Source of the DNA: an uncultured Lachnospiraceae bacterium
GTDB taxonomy: Bacteria; Bacillota; Clostridia; Lachnospirales; Lachnospiraceae
Assembly (NCBI GenBank): GCA_910577655.1
Contig: CAJTOW010000083.1
Location: 1-18,624 of the forward strand
Direction of reading: 5' to 3'
DNA length: 18,624 nt
The translations under genes were made by a program, and so were the position numbers. Shown here piece by piece: positions 1-7,319 of this stretch (position 1 is its first letter; the number at the start of each line of letters is the position of its first letter). The notes below the pieces were generated by a model that worked only from the letters and a program-made list of their open reading frames with translations, did not search any database and had not been told where the DNA came from.

Positions 1-96
1 GTCCCACAAAGTGTGACGCACAGCTACCAGAAAGCAATTTTCAGACACGCTCTAGCAGGCGGGCAGGTAACATATTGCAGTAACAGTCCAGACGGG
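1..96 (+). repeat. Interspersed intergenic repeat, copy A (partial, cut by window edge)
   Basis: Positions 1-55 match 11585-11639 at about 50 of 55 bases by eye (shared blocks include CCCACAAAGTG, ACAGCTACC and AAAGCAATTTTCAGACAC) and resemble about 5810-5875. A second motif of the same family, GTAACAGTCCAGAC, follows at 79-92. It lies directly upstream of the alcohol dehydrogenase gene, so the promoter of that gene is either inside this repeat or outside the window. No reading frame of note is present. Confidence 0.7.
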
Positions 97-116
97 CAGG
101 AAGGTGAAAAAAGATT

Positions 117-1307
117 ATGGACAATTTTGAATTTTCCAATACGACCGAATTGATATTCGGCCGGGATACAGAAAAAGAGGTAGGAAGAAAGATCAGGCAG
201 TACAGTGACTGCAGGAAAATTCTCCTGGTATACGGTTCTGAAAGGATCCGGAAGGACGGTTTGTATGACCGGATTGCGGAGCCGGTGAGAGCCCAGGGAA
301 TTGAGATTTTCGATCTGGGCGGGGTGAAACCGAATCCCCGGCTGGGTCTGGTGTATCAGGGCATTGAGCTGTGCCGGAAAGAGGAGATACCGTTTATTCT
401 GGCCGTGGGCGGAGCCAGCGTCATTGATACGGCCAAGGCAATCGGTGTAGGCGTGCCTTACGATGGCGATGTGTGGGATTTCTTTATGGGAAAGGCCAGC
501 CCTGAAAAGACCCTTCCCACAGCAACGGTCTGCACGATCCCTGCGGCGGGAAGTGAATCCAGTCTCAGCGCAGTGATTACAAACGAAGAGGGATGGCTGA
601 AGAAGAGTATCAATTTGAATCTGATACGCCCGTTATTCTCTGTTATGAATCCGGAACTTACCTTTTCTCTGCCTCCCTACCAGATCGGATGCGGGGTGGT
701 GGATATGCTGACACATGTCATGGAACGTTATTTTACCAATACCAGAGACGTGGATGTGACGGACCGGCTTTGTGAAGCAGTTATGAAATCCATCATTATC
801 AACGGGGAAAAGACCTACCGGTACCCGGATGATTATAATGCGCGGGCGGAAATCTTCTGGGCGGGAGCCGTGGCGCACAATGGTTCACTGAACGTAGGGC
901 GGGAGCAGGACTGGGCATCCCACCGGATCGGAATTGAACTCAGCGGTAAATATGATCTGGCTCATGGAGCAAGCCTGTCCATCGTATTTCCGGCGTGGAT
1001 GCGTTACGTGTATAAGCATGATATTGACCGGTTTGTACAGTTCGCTGTCAGGGTATGGGATGTGGACATTGCCTTTGGAAAAAAGGACGAGATTGTAATG
1101 GAAGCCATCCGCAGAATGTGCGGGTTCTTCAAAAAACTGGGAATGCCGGTGACCCTTGCGGAAGCAGGAATCCCGGAAGACGCATTTGAAGAGATGGCAG
1201 ACAAAGCCACCTTTGGGGATACGATTCCGGTAGGACATTTTGTACCCATCGGAAAGGAAGCCATGATCAGGATTTACCAGATGTGCTCTGTGAACTGTAA
1301 CATATGA
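117..1307 (+). CDS. Iron-containing (group III) alcohol dehydrogenase, butanol dehydrogenase-like
   Basis: Predicted cytoplasmic NAD(P)H-dependent alcohol dehydrogenase / aldehyde reductase of the Fe-ADH family (BdhA/YqhD branch), 396 aa, the usual full length. The nucleotide-binding loop is VGGASVIDTAKAIG at about 97-110 (family consensus GGGS, here GGAS). The four metal ligands are visible in their usual spacing: Asp196 and His200 in VVDMLTHVMERYF, His269, and His283 in DLAHGASLS. The start is supported by an AGGAAGGTG ribosome site about 10 nt upstream. Family members interconvert short aldehydes and alcohols; the actual substrate cannot be read from the sequence. It stands alone, with an interspersed repeat upstream and a new promoter downstream. 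A role alongside the sugar-acid locus further right is possible but unproven. Confidence 0.93.
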   Translation: MDNFEFSNTTELIFGRDTEKEVGRKIRQYSDCRKILLVYGSERIRKDGLYDRIAEPVRAQGIEIFDLGGVKPNPRLGLVYQGIELCRKEEIPFILAVGGASVIDTAKAIGVGVPYDGDVWDFFMGKASPEKTLPTATVCTIPAAGSESSLSAVITNEEGWLKKSINLNLIRPLFSVMNPELTFSLPPYQIGCGVVDMLTHVMERYFTNTRDVDVTDRLCEAVMKSIIINGEKTYRYPDDYNARAEIFWAGAVAHNGSLNVGREQDWASHRIGIELSGKYDLAHGASLSIVFPAWMRYVYKHDIDRFVQFAVRVWDVDIAFGKKDEIVMEAIRRMCGFFKKLGMPVTLAEAGIPEDAFEEMADKATFGDTIPVGHFVPIGKEAMIRIYQMCSVNCNI

Positions 1308-1421
1308 GTTACGGTACATGGGGGTGATGTTCCAGAGATGGTATCTGCCGGCCTCAAAAAACAACCTGGCATGAATTGTGACGTATGTGATAAGAGAAAA
1401 GGGCATACCTGCCGGAAAAGC

Positions 1422-1450
1422 TTGTAAACCCACTTAAAGAATGATAGAAT
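1422..1450 (+). promoter_or_regulatory. Sigma-A-type promoter giving a probable leaderless transcript
   Basis: -35 TTGTAA (1422-1427), 17-bp spacer, -10 TAGAAT (1445-1450). The expected start site, about 7 nt after the -10 box, falls at 1457-1458, on the ATG of the kinase remnant, which has no ribosome-binding sequence of its own. It probably also drives the DUF1848 gene. Confidence 0.55.
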
Positions 1451-1457
1451 CTACTAC

Positions 1458-1595
1458 ATGAAAAAAGTAATTATTATAGGCTGCCCGGGAAGCGGAAAGA
1501 GTACCTTTGCCCGGGCTCTCCAGCATGTGACAGGTCTGCCTCTTGTTCATCTGGATCTGCTGTATCACAAGCCGGACAGGACCACTTATACATAG
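1458..1595 (+). pseudogene. Truncated P-loop nucleotide kinase (adenylate kinase / FlaR topology-modulation type)
   Basis: The 45-residue frame opens with a textbook Walker A (IIIGCPGSGKST, residues 5-16) and continues with the family's HLDLLYHKPDRTTY segment, then stops at TAG (1593-1595). Full-length relatives are about 170-180 aa, so the lid and C-terminal half are missing. Reading past the TAG in frame gives only a few more family-like codons before the next gene's start, so the likely event is a deletion fusing the gene's front to the DUF1848 ribosome site. The TAG overlaps that AGGAGG, so translation of the stump could couple to the next gene. No ribosome site precedes the ATG, which sits about 7 nt after a -10 box. 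It could be a kept leader peptide rather than dead sequence. Confidence 0.7.
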
Positions 1596-1607
1596 GAGGA
1601 TGGGGGC

Positions 1608-2534
1608 ATGATACTAAGCGTCAGCAGAAGGACAGATATTCCCAACTACTATTCCCAATGGTTTTTCAACCGTATAAAGGAAGGCTTTCTCTACGTGAGG
1701 AATCCTTTTAACCCCCGTCAGGTCAGCCGGATCGACTTGTCACCCCGGGTGGTGGACTGTATCGTGTTCTGGACCAAGAATCCGGCGGCGATGCTTGGGC
1801 GCCTGGAGGAGCTGGCGGAATATTCCTATTATTTCCAGTTCACCCTGACCGGATATGGACGGGATGTGGAACCGGGACTGCCGGACAAGCGGAGGGTACT
1901 GATTCCCACATTCCGAAAGCTGGCTGAGCAGATTGGCAGGGAGCGGGTTATCTGGCGTTACGATCCCATTATGATCAATGGAACCTATACGGCGGACTAC
2001 CATCTGAAGGCCTTCGGGGAAATCGCGGACAGTCTGAAGGACCATACGGAGCGGGTGGTGATCAGCTTTCTGGATTTCTATGCCAAGACCCAGCGCAATA
2101 TGAAAGGGCTGGATCCAGAGGAGCTGAATGGGGAACGGATGCGTTCCATAGCTGGAGCTATGGCAGAGATTGCTGGAAGGAACCATCTGCGGATTGAGAC
2201 CTGCGCTGAGATGATAGGAATGGAGGATCTGGGGATTGCCCATGGAAGCTGTATTGACAAGACTCTGGTGGAGCGGATTGCGGGATATGGGCTGAAAGCA
2301 GGAAAGGACAAAAACCAGCGGCCCCAATGCGGCTGTATAGAAAGCGTGGAAGTAGGGACTTATGATACCTGCATGAATGGGTGTAAGTACTGTTATGCCA
2401 ATTTTAACAGGGAAAAGGTGCGGGAGCTGGCCGGTCTGTATGATGTGCACGGACCGCTGCTGTGTGGGATATTGCAGCCAGAAGATAAGGTGACGGAGCG
2501 GAAGGTGCGGTCGCTGAAGGCAGAAATATGTTAA
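1608..2534 (+). CDS. DUF1848 domain protein (radical-SAM-like Cys motif at the C-terminus)
   Basis: A 308-aa protein that I recognise as DUF1848. The N-terminal signature SVSRRTDIPNYYSQWFFNRIKEG and the VFWTKNP segment (residues 53-59) are characteristic. The C-terminal part carries a cysteine cluster: Cys241-X-Cys243, then Cys255-X3-Cys259-X2-Cys262 inside a CMNGCKYCYAN stretch. CX3CX2C is the canonical [4Fe-4S] radical-SAM spacing, although radical SAM enzymes normally carry it near the N-terminus. The family resembles spore-photoproduct-lyase-type proteins, but its reaction is not established. AGGAGG (1595-1600) with a GGGGGC spacer supports the start at 1608. It is probably co-transcribed with the kinase stump upstream and ends before a strong hairpin. 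Confidence 0.88.
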   Translation: MILSVSRRTDIPNYYSQWFFNRIKEGFLYVRNPFNPRQVSRIDLSPRVVDCIVFWTKNPAAMLGRLEELAEYSYYFQFTLTGYGRDVEPGLPDKRRVLIPTFRKLAEQIGRERVIWRYDPIMINGTYTADYHLKAFGEIADSLKDHTERVVISFLDFYAKTQRNMKGLDPEELNGERMRSIAGAMAEIAGRNHLRIETCAEMIGMEDLGIAHGSCIDKTLVERIAGYGLKAGKDKNQRPQCGCIESVEVGTYDTCMNGCKYCYANFNREKVRELAGLYDVHGPLLCGILQPEDKVTERKVRSLKAEIC

Positions 2535-2537
2535 AAG

Positions 2538-2591
2538 CAGGAACAAAAATACAGAATCTGCTATGTTCAGCCAGCTGTATTTTTGTTCCTG
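2538..2591. terminator. Bidirectional terminator-like hairpin
   Basis: Perfect 17-bp inverted repeat: CAGGAACAAAAATACAG at 2538-2554 and its exact complement at 2575-2591, with a 20-nt loop. A/T runs inside the arms supply a U-rich side in both directions. It lies between the convergent ends of the DUF1848 gene (+) and dctM (-), as expected for a shared terminator. Confidence 0.8.
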
Positions 2592-2624
2592 AAGCATGTT
2601 TGAAAATTCATTTCCGGCATCTCA

Positions 2625-3902
2625 TCAGTACAGCAGCCGTGGCAGGAACAACACCGCATCCGGGAAGAAGGCCAGGAGTCCTATGGCCAGCAGGATCGCG
2701 GCCAGGAAAGGGATCATGGATCTGGTGTATTCTTCCAGGGAGCAGTCCAGGATGGTATTGACCGTGTACATACTCATGCCTACTGGCGGTGTGTTGACGC
2801 CCATGGTTACGATGACGCACATAAGGAGGCCAAGGTGTACCGGATCGATCCCCACAGACTGGCACATGGGAAGGAGAATCGGGGTCAGCAGCAGGATCAC
2901 CACAGAGCCCTCCATGAACATTCCGACAAATACCAGGAGAATAATGATCAGGATCAGCACCAGGGACGGGCTGGTGGTAATGCCGGTGATAAAGGTGGTC
3001 ATTTTCTGGGGAATCTTGTCAATGGGGATACCGTAGCCGAACAGGGCGGTCAGGGAAACGATCATCATGATGGATCCGATATCCGCAATGCTGTCCCGCA
3101 GGGCCCGGATAAAGGATTCCACAGTCAGCTCCTTGTAGATGAACGCGCCCACAAATACCGAGTAGAAGCAGGCAAATGCCCCCACCTCGGAAGGGGAGAA
3201 GAAGCCCATGCGGATCCCCACCAGCAGGATCACCGGGAACATGACGGCCCAGATGGTTTCCTTTAAGTTGATGAGGATTTCCCGAAGGGTAGCCCGTGTC
3301 TGGCGAACAGGCTTATAGCCCCGCATTCTTGCGATAACAGCTACAGATACCATGAGAACGATCATCATATACAGCCCCACAAAGATACCTGCCGAGAACA
3401 GCTTTCCGATGGAGACACTGCCGGTGGTGCCATAGATGATCAGGCCCACCCCCGGGGGGATCGTGGCGGTGATCAGGGAGGTGAAGGTCAGCACATTGGC
3501 GGAGAATCCTTTGGAATAGCCGCTTTTGATCATGTCAGGCCCCAGGAGCCGGGCTTCCATGGCAGCGTCCGCCGTGGCGGAACCCGACACGCCGCCCATA
3601 AGTGTGCTTAGGACTACGCTGGTCTGGGCCAGACCGCCCCGCATATGGCCGGTCAGGAGGGTAGCCAGACTCACCAGCCGCCTGGTGACACCGCCATTGT
3701 TCATCAGGTTGCCTGCCAGGATGAACAGCGGGATGGCCAGCATGGAAATGCTCTGGACCTGGGTCAGTGGGAGCTGGGCAACGTGGGTCAGGGGGAAATG
3801 GGGATTCAGCAGAAAGAATACCATCCCCGATGCGCCGATGGCAAAGGCCACCGGCACGCCTGCAACCAGGAAAATAAGGAAGGTTATAAACACGTAGATC
3901 AT
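2625..3902 (-). CDS. dctM: TRAP transporter large permease (DctM)
   Basis: A 425-aa, very hydrophobic inner-membrane protein, the normal DctM length, with about a dozen predicted membrane helices from the first residues (MIYVFITFLIFLVAGVPVAF) to the C-terminal helix before PRLLY. Typical DctM stretches include the FILAGNLMNNGGVTRRL segment near residue 60 and the IPPGVGLIIYG segment near residue 150. It forms the sodium-driven translocation channel of a tripartite ATP-independent periplasmic (here extracytoplasmic) transporter. GGAGAAC lies about 8 nt before the ATG, and the dctQ stop is only 13 nt upstream, so it is the third gene of dctP-dctQ-dctM. It ends just before the bidirectional hairpin. 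Confidence 0.95.
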   Translation of the reverse strand: MIYVFITFLIFLVAGVPVAFAIGASGMVFFLLNPHFPLTHVAQLPLTQVQSISMLAIPLFILAGNLMNNGGVTRRLVSLATLLTGHMRGGLAQTSVVLSTLMGGVSGSATADAAMEARLLGPDMIKSGYSKGFSANVLTFTSLITATIPPGVGLIIYGTTGSVSIGKLFSAGIFVGLYMMIVLMVSVAVIARMRGYKPVRQTRATLREILINLKETIWAVMFPVILLVGIRMGFFSPSEVGAFACFYSVFVGAFIYKELTVESFIRALRDSIADIGSIMMIVSLTALFGYGIPIDKIPQKMTTFITGITTSPSLVLILIIILLVFVGMFMEGSVVILLLTPILLPMCQSVGIDPVHLGLLMCVIVTMGVNTPPVGMSMYTVNTILDCSLEEYTRSMIPFLAAILLAIGLLAFFPDAVLFLPRLLY

Positions 3903-3915
3903 AGCGTTGTTCTCC

Positions 3916-4404
3916 TTACATTTTTGAAATGACCCCGGGGTCGGCAGACACCATCAGGTCATGGAGGCGTTTCACCGCCGTCAGGAACATCAGGGAAAAG
4001 CCCGTGGGAATCGAAGCGGCGACCCACACATAGCTGAGGAAGGGAAGCCCCTCCAGGGTCCGTTTTCCTACATTGGCACACAGCCGTATTCCCTGTCTTA
4101 CCATCACAGCCATCATGGCCAGCAGGATGATATAGACAGCCACAGCAACTACCTTCTGCAGCTTTGCCGGCAGTCGGGCGATGAGGATATCCACATTGAC
4201 CATCCGGCCGGCCCGGAAAGCTACATCGCCGCCCAGAAAGGTGGTCCAGGCCAGCATCAGCAATGCCACGTCATTGCACCAGTTAAGAGGATGTCCCACC
4301 AGACGGATCACAGCACCCAGCATCAGCACGGATGTGAATCCCACTACGCAGGCCATGGTGATGGCAAGCTCTGTCTTATTCAATATCTCAAAGAATTTTT
4401 TCAT
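3916..4404 (-). CDS. dctQ: TRAP transporter small permease (DctQ)
   Basis: A 162-aa protein with four predicted membrane segments, as in DctQ subunits: about 14-36, 42-62 (containing the LLMLAWTTFLGG signature of the family), 87-108 and 125-147. It starts MKKFFEILNKTELA and pairs with DctM to form the membrane complex. An AAAGG ribosome site lies about 11 nt upstream. It sits 32 nt after the dctP stop and 13 nt before dctM. Separate Q and M genes rather than a fused DctQM are usual for solute-carboxylate TRAP systems. Confidence 0.92.
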   Translation of the reverse strand: MKKFFEILNKTELAITMACVVGFTSVLMLGAVIRLVGHPLNWCNDVALLMLAWTTFLGGDVAFRAGRMVNVDILIARLPAKLQKVVAVAVYIILLAMMAVMVRQGIRLCANVGKRTLEGLPFLSYVWVAASIPTGFSLMFLTAVKRLHDLMVSADPGVISKM

Positions 4405-4436
4405 TCTTAATAGTACCTTTCAATACGGAGGTTAGT

Positions 4437-5558
4437 TCATTTCCCAAGGGCTTCCATGATTTCCCTGTAAGTATCCGTCAGACCCAGCTGCTCATAGGAG
4501 GCTTTTGCTGCTTCCCGGAAAGCATCTATATCAATCTCGGAATTGTCAATAACCGTCATACCCTCATCAATACATTTCTGCTTGGCATTTTCTGTAAATT
4601 CACCCAGCATCTTGTCAGAGCAGTCGTTGCAGGCCTGGTCGCAGGTTTCTATCAGGGCTGTCTGGTATTCTGCGGGCAGGCTGTTGAACCATCCGGCATC
4701 TACTACTACCGGGTTCAGAAGCAGGATATTGTGGGTTTCGGAAATGACATTCACATTCTTGATCTCATAGTAGCTTTCGGAAACAACACAGGGGTACACA
4801 TCCTCATAACCGTCAATGACCTTGTTGACCAGGTTGTTGTAGATATCTCCGCGTCCCATGCCCTGGACGCTGCATCCCAGGGAACTGACAGCGGCGCGCC
4901 AGATCTCGGTGTTTGGGCAGCGGAGGGTAAGTCCTTTTAAATCCTCTGGTTTGGTGACAGGTTTGCCAGCTACCACATTCCGGTAGCCCTGGACCAGATT
5001 CAGGGAAACTACTTTGATATCATTCTCACTTTCCAGCTTGCTGATCCATTCTTTTACCATGTCCAGGTCCTTGACTGCCTGGATATCATCCATGGTCTCC
5101 ACAAAATAGGGAAGATTGAACATGGCCAGCTCCGGCACGTAGGTACCCAGCCTTGCAAAGTCTGTGTTGTAGCCCCAGTTGGTATCAGAATCCTTAAAGG
5201 AATTGATGATATCTTCCTCGGATCCCAGGGTATTGCTGGCGTACAGATCGATGGTCAGCCCGCCGTTTGTCTTCTCCGCCACAGCATCGGCCCACTGCTG
5301 GAAACATTCCTGATATGGATGAGTCTCAGTCTGGGCGTGACCGAACATCAGGGTGTAGCTTTCTGCCGGCGCGGCTCCCTTCTCGTCCTTATTCTCCGCG
5401 GCGGCAGGCTGGGGAGCTGCTGCCTCCTGCTTCGCCGGTGCGGCTGTAGTGCTTCCCGTGCTTCCGGAACCAGAGGAACATGCTGCGGAGGTGGCTACAA
5501 TGGCCATGCCTATGGTTACTGCTGCGATGGGTTTCATCATTTTCATCATCTTCTTCAT
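4437..5558 (-). CDS. dctP: TRAP transporter solute-binding lipoprotein (DctP)
   Basis: A 373-aa extracytoplasmic solute receptor. It begins with MKKMMKMMK, a hydrophobic stretch and a lipobox ending at Cys27 (TSAAC), so it is a lipid-anchored protein suited to a single-membrane cell. A Ser/Gly/Ala/Pro/Glu linker follows to about residue 65, then the DctP fold. In this family an Arg in the LTLR segment (here Arg213, GLTLRCPNTE) salt-bridges the substrate carboxylate, and the helix ending NNLVNKVIDGYED (241-253) is the second family signature. This points to an organic or sugar acid, but which one is not readable. GGGAGG lies about 8 nt upstream of the ATG. It is the first gene of the operon, behind a good promoter and a palindromic site. 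Confidence 0.94.
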   Translation of the reverse strand: MKKMMKMMKPIAAVTIGMAIVATSAACSSGSGSTGSTTAAPAKQEAAAPQPAAAENKDEKGAAPAESYTLMFGHAQTETHPYQECFQQWADAVAEKTNGGLTIDLYASNTLGSEEDIINSFKDSDTNWGYNTDFARLGTYVPELAMFNLPYFVETMDDIQAVKDLDMVKEWISKLESENDIKVVSLNLVQGYRNVVAGKPVTKPEDLKGLTLRCPNTEIWRAAVSSLGCSVQGMGRGDIYNNLVNKVIDGYEDVYPCVVSESYYEIKNVNVISETHNILLLNPVVVDAGWFNSLPAEYQTALIETCDQACNDCSDKMLGEFTENAKQKCIDEGMTVIDNSEIDIDAFREAAKASYEQLGLTDTYREIMEALGK

Positions 5559-5616
5559 CTGGATATACCTCCCATTTGGATATTTTGTTGATTTTTGGTG
5601 CTGACTTTATGGTGCC

Positions 5617-5645
5617 ATTGTAATAAATGCCTATGTTTTTGGCAA
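5617..5645 (-). promoter_or_regulatory. Promoter of the dctPQM operon
   Basis: Read on the minus strand: -35 TTGCCA (5645-5640), a 17-bp spacer, -10 TACAAT (5622-5617), each 5 of 6 to consensus. The expected start near 5610 gives a leader of about 50 nt before the dctP ATG at 5558. Confidence 0.65.
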
Positions 5646-5660
5646 TGGCAATTGTTCACA

Positions 5661-5717
5661 AAAAAAGAATTCGATTTTTGGATACATTTTTTGTATACAA
5701 AAATCGAATTCTGTTTT
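5661..5717. promoter_or_regulatory. Long AT-rich inverted repeat with embedded GTATAC operator palindrome
   Basis: The perfect 15-bp arms AGAATTCGATTTTTG (5666-5680) and its complement (5698-5712) are extended by AAAA/TTTT outside. Inside is a perfect 16-bp palindrome, TTTTTGTATACAAAAA (5688-5703). GTATAC-centred dyads are typical operators of FCD-type GntR regulators, and such a regulator is encoded at 7320. The site is centred about 85 bp upstream of the predicted dctP start and just upstream of a TATAAT (5722-5727) facing the other gene. On the minus strand the outer repeat is followed by seven T, so it may also work as a terminator or insulator. Confidence 0.6.
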
Positions 5718-5735
5718 AGACTATAATCAAACTGT

Positions 5736-5880
5736 GCAACAGTTCAGACGGGTCATTTTCCTGCTAATTTGGAATGTGTCTGATAAATCTCCGCAGGGGG
5801 CGCCTGGGATGCCCTACAAAGTGGAATACATAGCTGCCGGAAAGCAATTATCAGACATGCATCAGACATGCTCTGAGGCA
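5736..5880 (+). repeat. Interspersed intergenic repeat, copy B (short, diverged)
   Basis: It starts with GCAACAGTTCAGACGGGTC, carries GGGGGCGCCTGGGATGCCCTACAAAGTGG without the internal hairpin seen in copy C (11416-11640), then GCCGGAAAGCAATTATCAGACATGC. It has the same order of blocks as copies A and C but is shorter and more diverged. It occupies the intergenic space between the TRAP promoter and the TIM-barrel gene. Confidence 0.6.
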
Positions 5881-5914
5881 GGCAAGAAGCATCGGACATC
5901 CGTTTGATGGAAAA

Positions 5915-5976
5915 CAGGATGAAAACAGTCACACAGGCATGTCTGATGTCTGATTCAGTCTGTTTTCCCCGTCCTG
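5915..5976 (+). promoter_or_regulatory. Leader hairpin upstream of the TIM-barrel gene
   Basis: GAAAACAG (5921-5928) pairs with CTGTTTTC (5960-5967), and the outer CAGGA (5915-5919) with TCCTG (5972-5976). It ends about 43 nt before the ATG at 6020. No T-run follows, so it is not a standard terminator; its role is unknown. Confidence 0.35.
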
Positions 5977-6019
5977 TGAACCGTTATGAAAAATTTTCAG
6001 CGAAAGGAATGGGCAAGGT

Positions 6020-6853
6020 ATGAAACATTCGTTATTTCCCTTTAAGACAGGATTTCAATGTGTCCTGGAGTCGAGAGAGCAGCTTCCGGAATTGAAACAG
6101 CTGCTTGACCTTCTTCATCAGGAAGGCTTCTGTGGGGTGGAGTTGAATCTGCCGGATCTGGAATTTATGAAACCGGAGGAGCTGAAAGAATTATTAGAAG
6201 AGCATCAGATGCAGATGAATATGCTGGCCACAGGAGTCTATGCGAAAACCCATGGCCTCTCCCTCAGTGCAGGTGATCCAAAGGAGCGGAAGCGGGCAGT
6301 TGATGGCTGCAGGAAAAATATAGACTATGCGGCATCTATGGGCTGCGGAATCATTATCGGATTTCTGAAAGGCGGGCCGGACAGCGACCGGGAGTATGCG
6401 GAGCAGCTTTTTCTGGAGTCCATGCTGGAGCTGAAGCCTTATATTGAGAAGAAGCAGGTGCAGGTTCTCATCGAGGCGACCAACCACAAGGAGGCATCCA
6501 TCATCCGGACCCTGGAGGAAGGAGCACAGATTATTGACCGTCTGGACAGTCCCCTGATCCGGCTTCTGGCAGATACCTATCATATGAATATTGAGGAGCC
6601 GTCGCTGCTGGATTCTCTTTCGGATTATATGGATTATTACCCCCATCTGCATATTTCAGATGACAACCGGGCTTACCCTGGGCTGGGGAGCCTTGATTTT
6701 GCGCCGATCTACTGGAAGCTGATGGAGCGGGGCTATAAGGGAACCCTGGCCGTGGAAGGGAATATTCAGAAGGGGCTTCTGGATGACACCCAGGCCTGTG
6801 CGGCTTATCTGCATGAAACCTGCAGGAGGCTGGGTGAGAATCTGATATTATAA
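6020..6853 (+). CDS. TIM-barrel sugar isomerase/epimerase (AP endonuclease 2 fold)
   Basis: A 277-aa cytoplasmic protein of the xylose-isomerase-like TIM-barrel superfamily, at normal length. The four divalent-metal ligands of the D-tagatose 3-epimerase/hydroxypyruvate-isomerase type are in place: Glu152 (VLIEATNHKE), Asp185 with His188 (LADTYHMNIEE), His211 (LHISDDNRAYPGLG) and Glu246 (LAVEGN). Members isomerise or epimerise keto sugars or sugar-acid derivatives. The start is backed by an AAAGGAA site about 10 nt upstream. It diverges from the TRAP operon and shares the operator region with it, so it probably handles the imported compound or an early product of it. The substrate is not resolvable from sequence. 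Confidence 0.9.
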   Translation: MKHSLFPFKTGFQCVLESREQLPELKQLLDLLHQEGFCGVELNLPDLEFMKPEELKELLEEHQMQMNMLATGVYAKTHGLSLSAGDPKERKRAVDGCRKNIDYAASMGCGIIIGFLKGGPDSDREYAEQLFLESMLELKPYIEKKQVQVLIEATNHKEASIIRTLEEGAQIIDRLDSPLIRLLADTYHMNIEEPSLLDSLSDYMDYYPHLHISDDNRAYPGLGSLDFAPIYWKLMERGYKGTLAVEGNIQKGLLDDTQACAAYLHETCRRLGENLIL

Positions 6854-6984
6854 AGAGCATATTTTTCTTGTCCGGCTCCGCCAGGCAGGAAGCATCGGGA
6901 GTCCGCCCGATATGAAAAACAAATTAAACAGTTTTAGAAGCTGGTCTGGCGTTAGTTTTGCTCCAGTTTTCTTCACCCTATAAG

Positions 6985-7177
6985 CTGTACTCGTTACTGT
7001 TCACGGCCAGACTGTTCCTTCTTGACCAGCGGATACCAGCCCTGGAAAAAGGTTCCCCTGTTTTTAGCAGATTTCTGCAAGCTTAGAGTTTCTGGCTCCG
7101 AAACCCGCAATCCAGGGGAACCTTTTTCCAGAGCGTACCCTTCGGAACAACTATCCCATGAACAGTAACCTGTACTC
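6985..7177. mobile_element. 177-bp MITE-like element with 8-bp target duplication
   Basis: The element 6993-7169 begins with GTTACTGTTCA and ends with the exact complement (7159-7169). Extended to 26 bp, the ends match at 19 positions (shared GG and TGTTCC blocks). It is flanked directly by identical octamers CTGTACTC (6985-6992 and 7170-7177), a perfect target-site duplication. Inside is another perfect 19-bp inverted repeat (CTGGAAAAAGGTTCCCCTG at 7042-7060, complement at 7113-7131) that would form a large hairpin. It has no credible coding frame. It looks like a non-autonomous insertion needing a transposase in trans; 8-bp duplications occur with several IS families and I cannot assign one. 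It ends about 20 bp upstream of the gntR promoter. Confidence 0.75.
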
Positions 7178-7197
7178 ATATCCTCACATTTAATAAC

Positions 7198-7250
7198 TTT
7201 ACATTTTATGGAAAATGCATTAGAATTGTTTTAATACACAGTATGTATAC
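7198..7250 (+). promoter_or_regulatory. gntR promoter with downstream GTATAC operator-like site
   Basis: -35 TTTACA (7198-7203), 17-bp spacer, -10 TAGAAT (7221-7226), both 5 of 6 to consensus; expected start near 7233. Just downstream, ATGTATACCC (7244-7253) carries the same GTATAC core (7245-7250) as the palindrome near dctP. This suggests autoregulation by blocking at the start site. Confidence 0.6.
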
Positions 7251-7319
7251 CCAGAAGACTCTGATGTGGGATTTATTTCCGGGATTCCGGGTGTACATCC
7301 ATTACCATAGGAGGATATG

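Noticed and set aside
2596..4435. Plus-strand reading frames opposite dctM and dctQ
   Set aside because: Shadows of the minus-strand TRAP genes, without ribosome sites or recognisable motifs.
6994..7179. Small minus-strand gene in the MITE-like element
   Set aside because: It spans the inverted repeats, has no ribosome site, and its translation resembles nothing; the element is non-coding.
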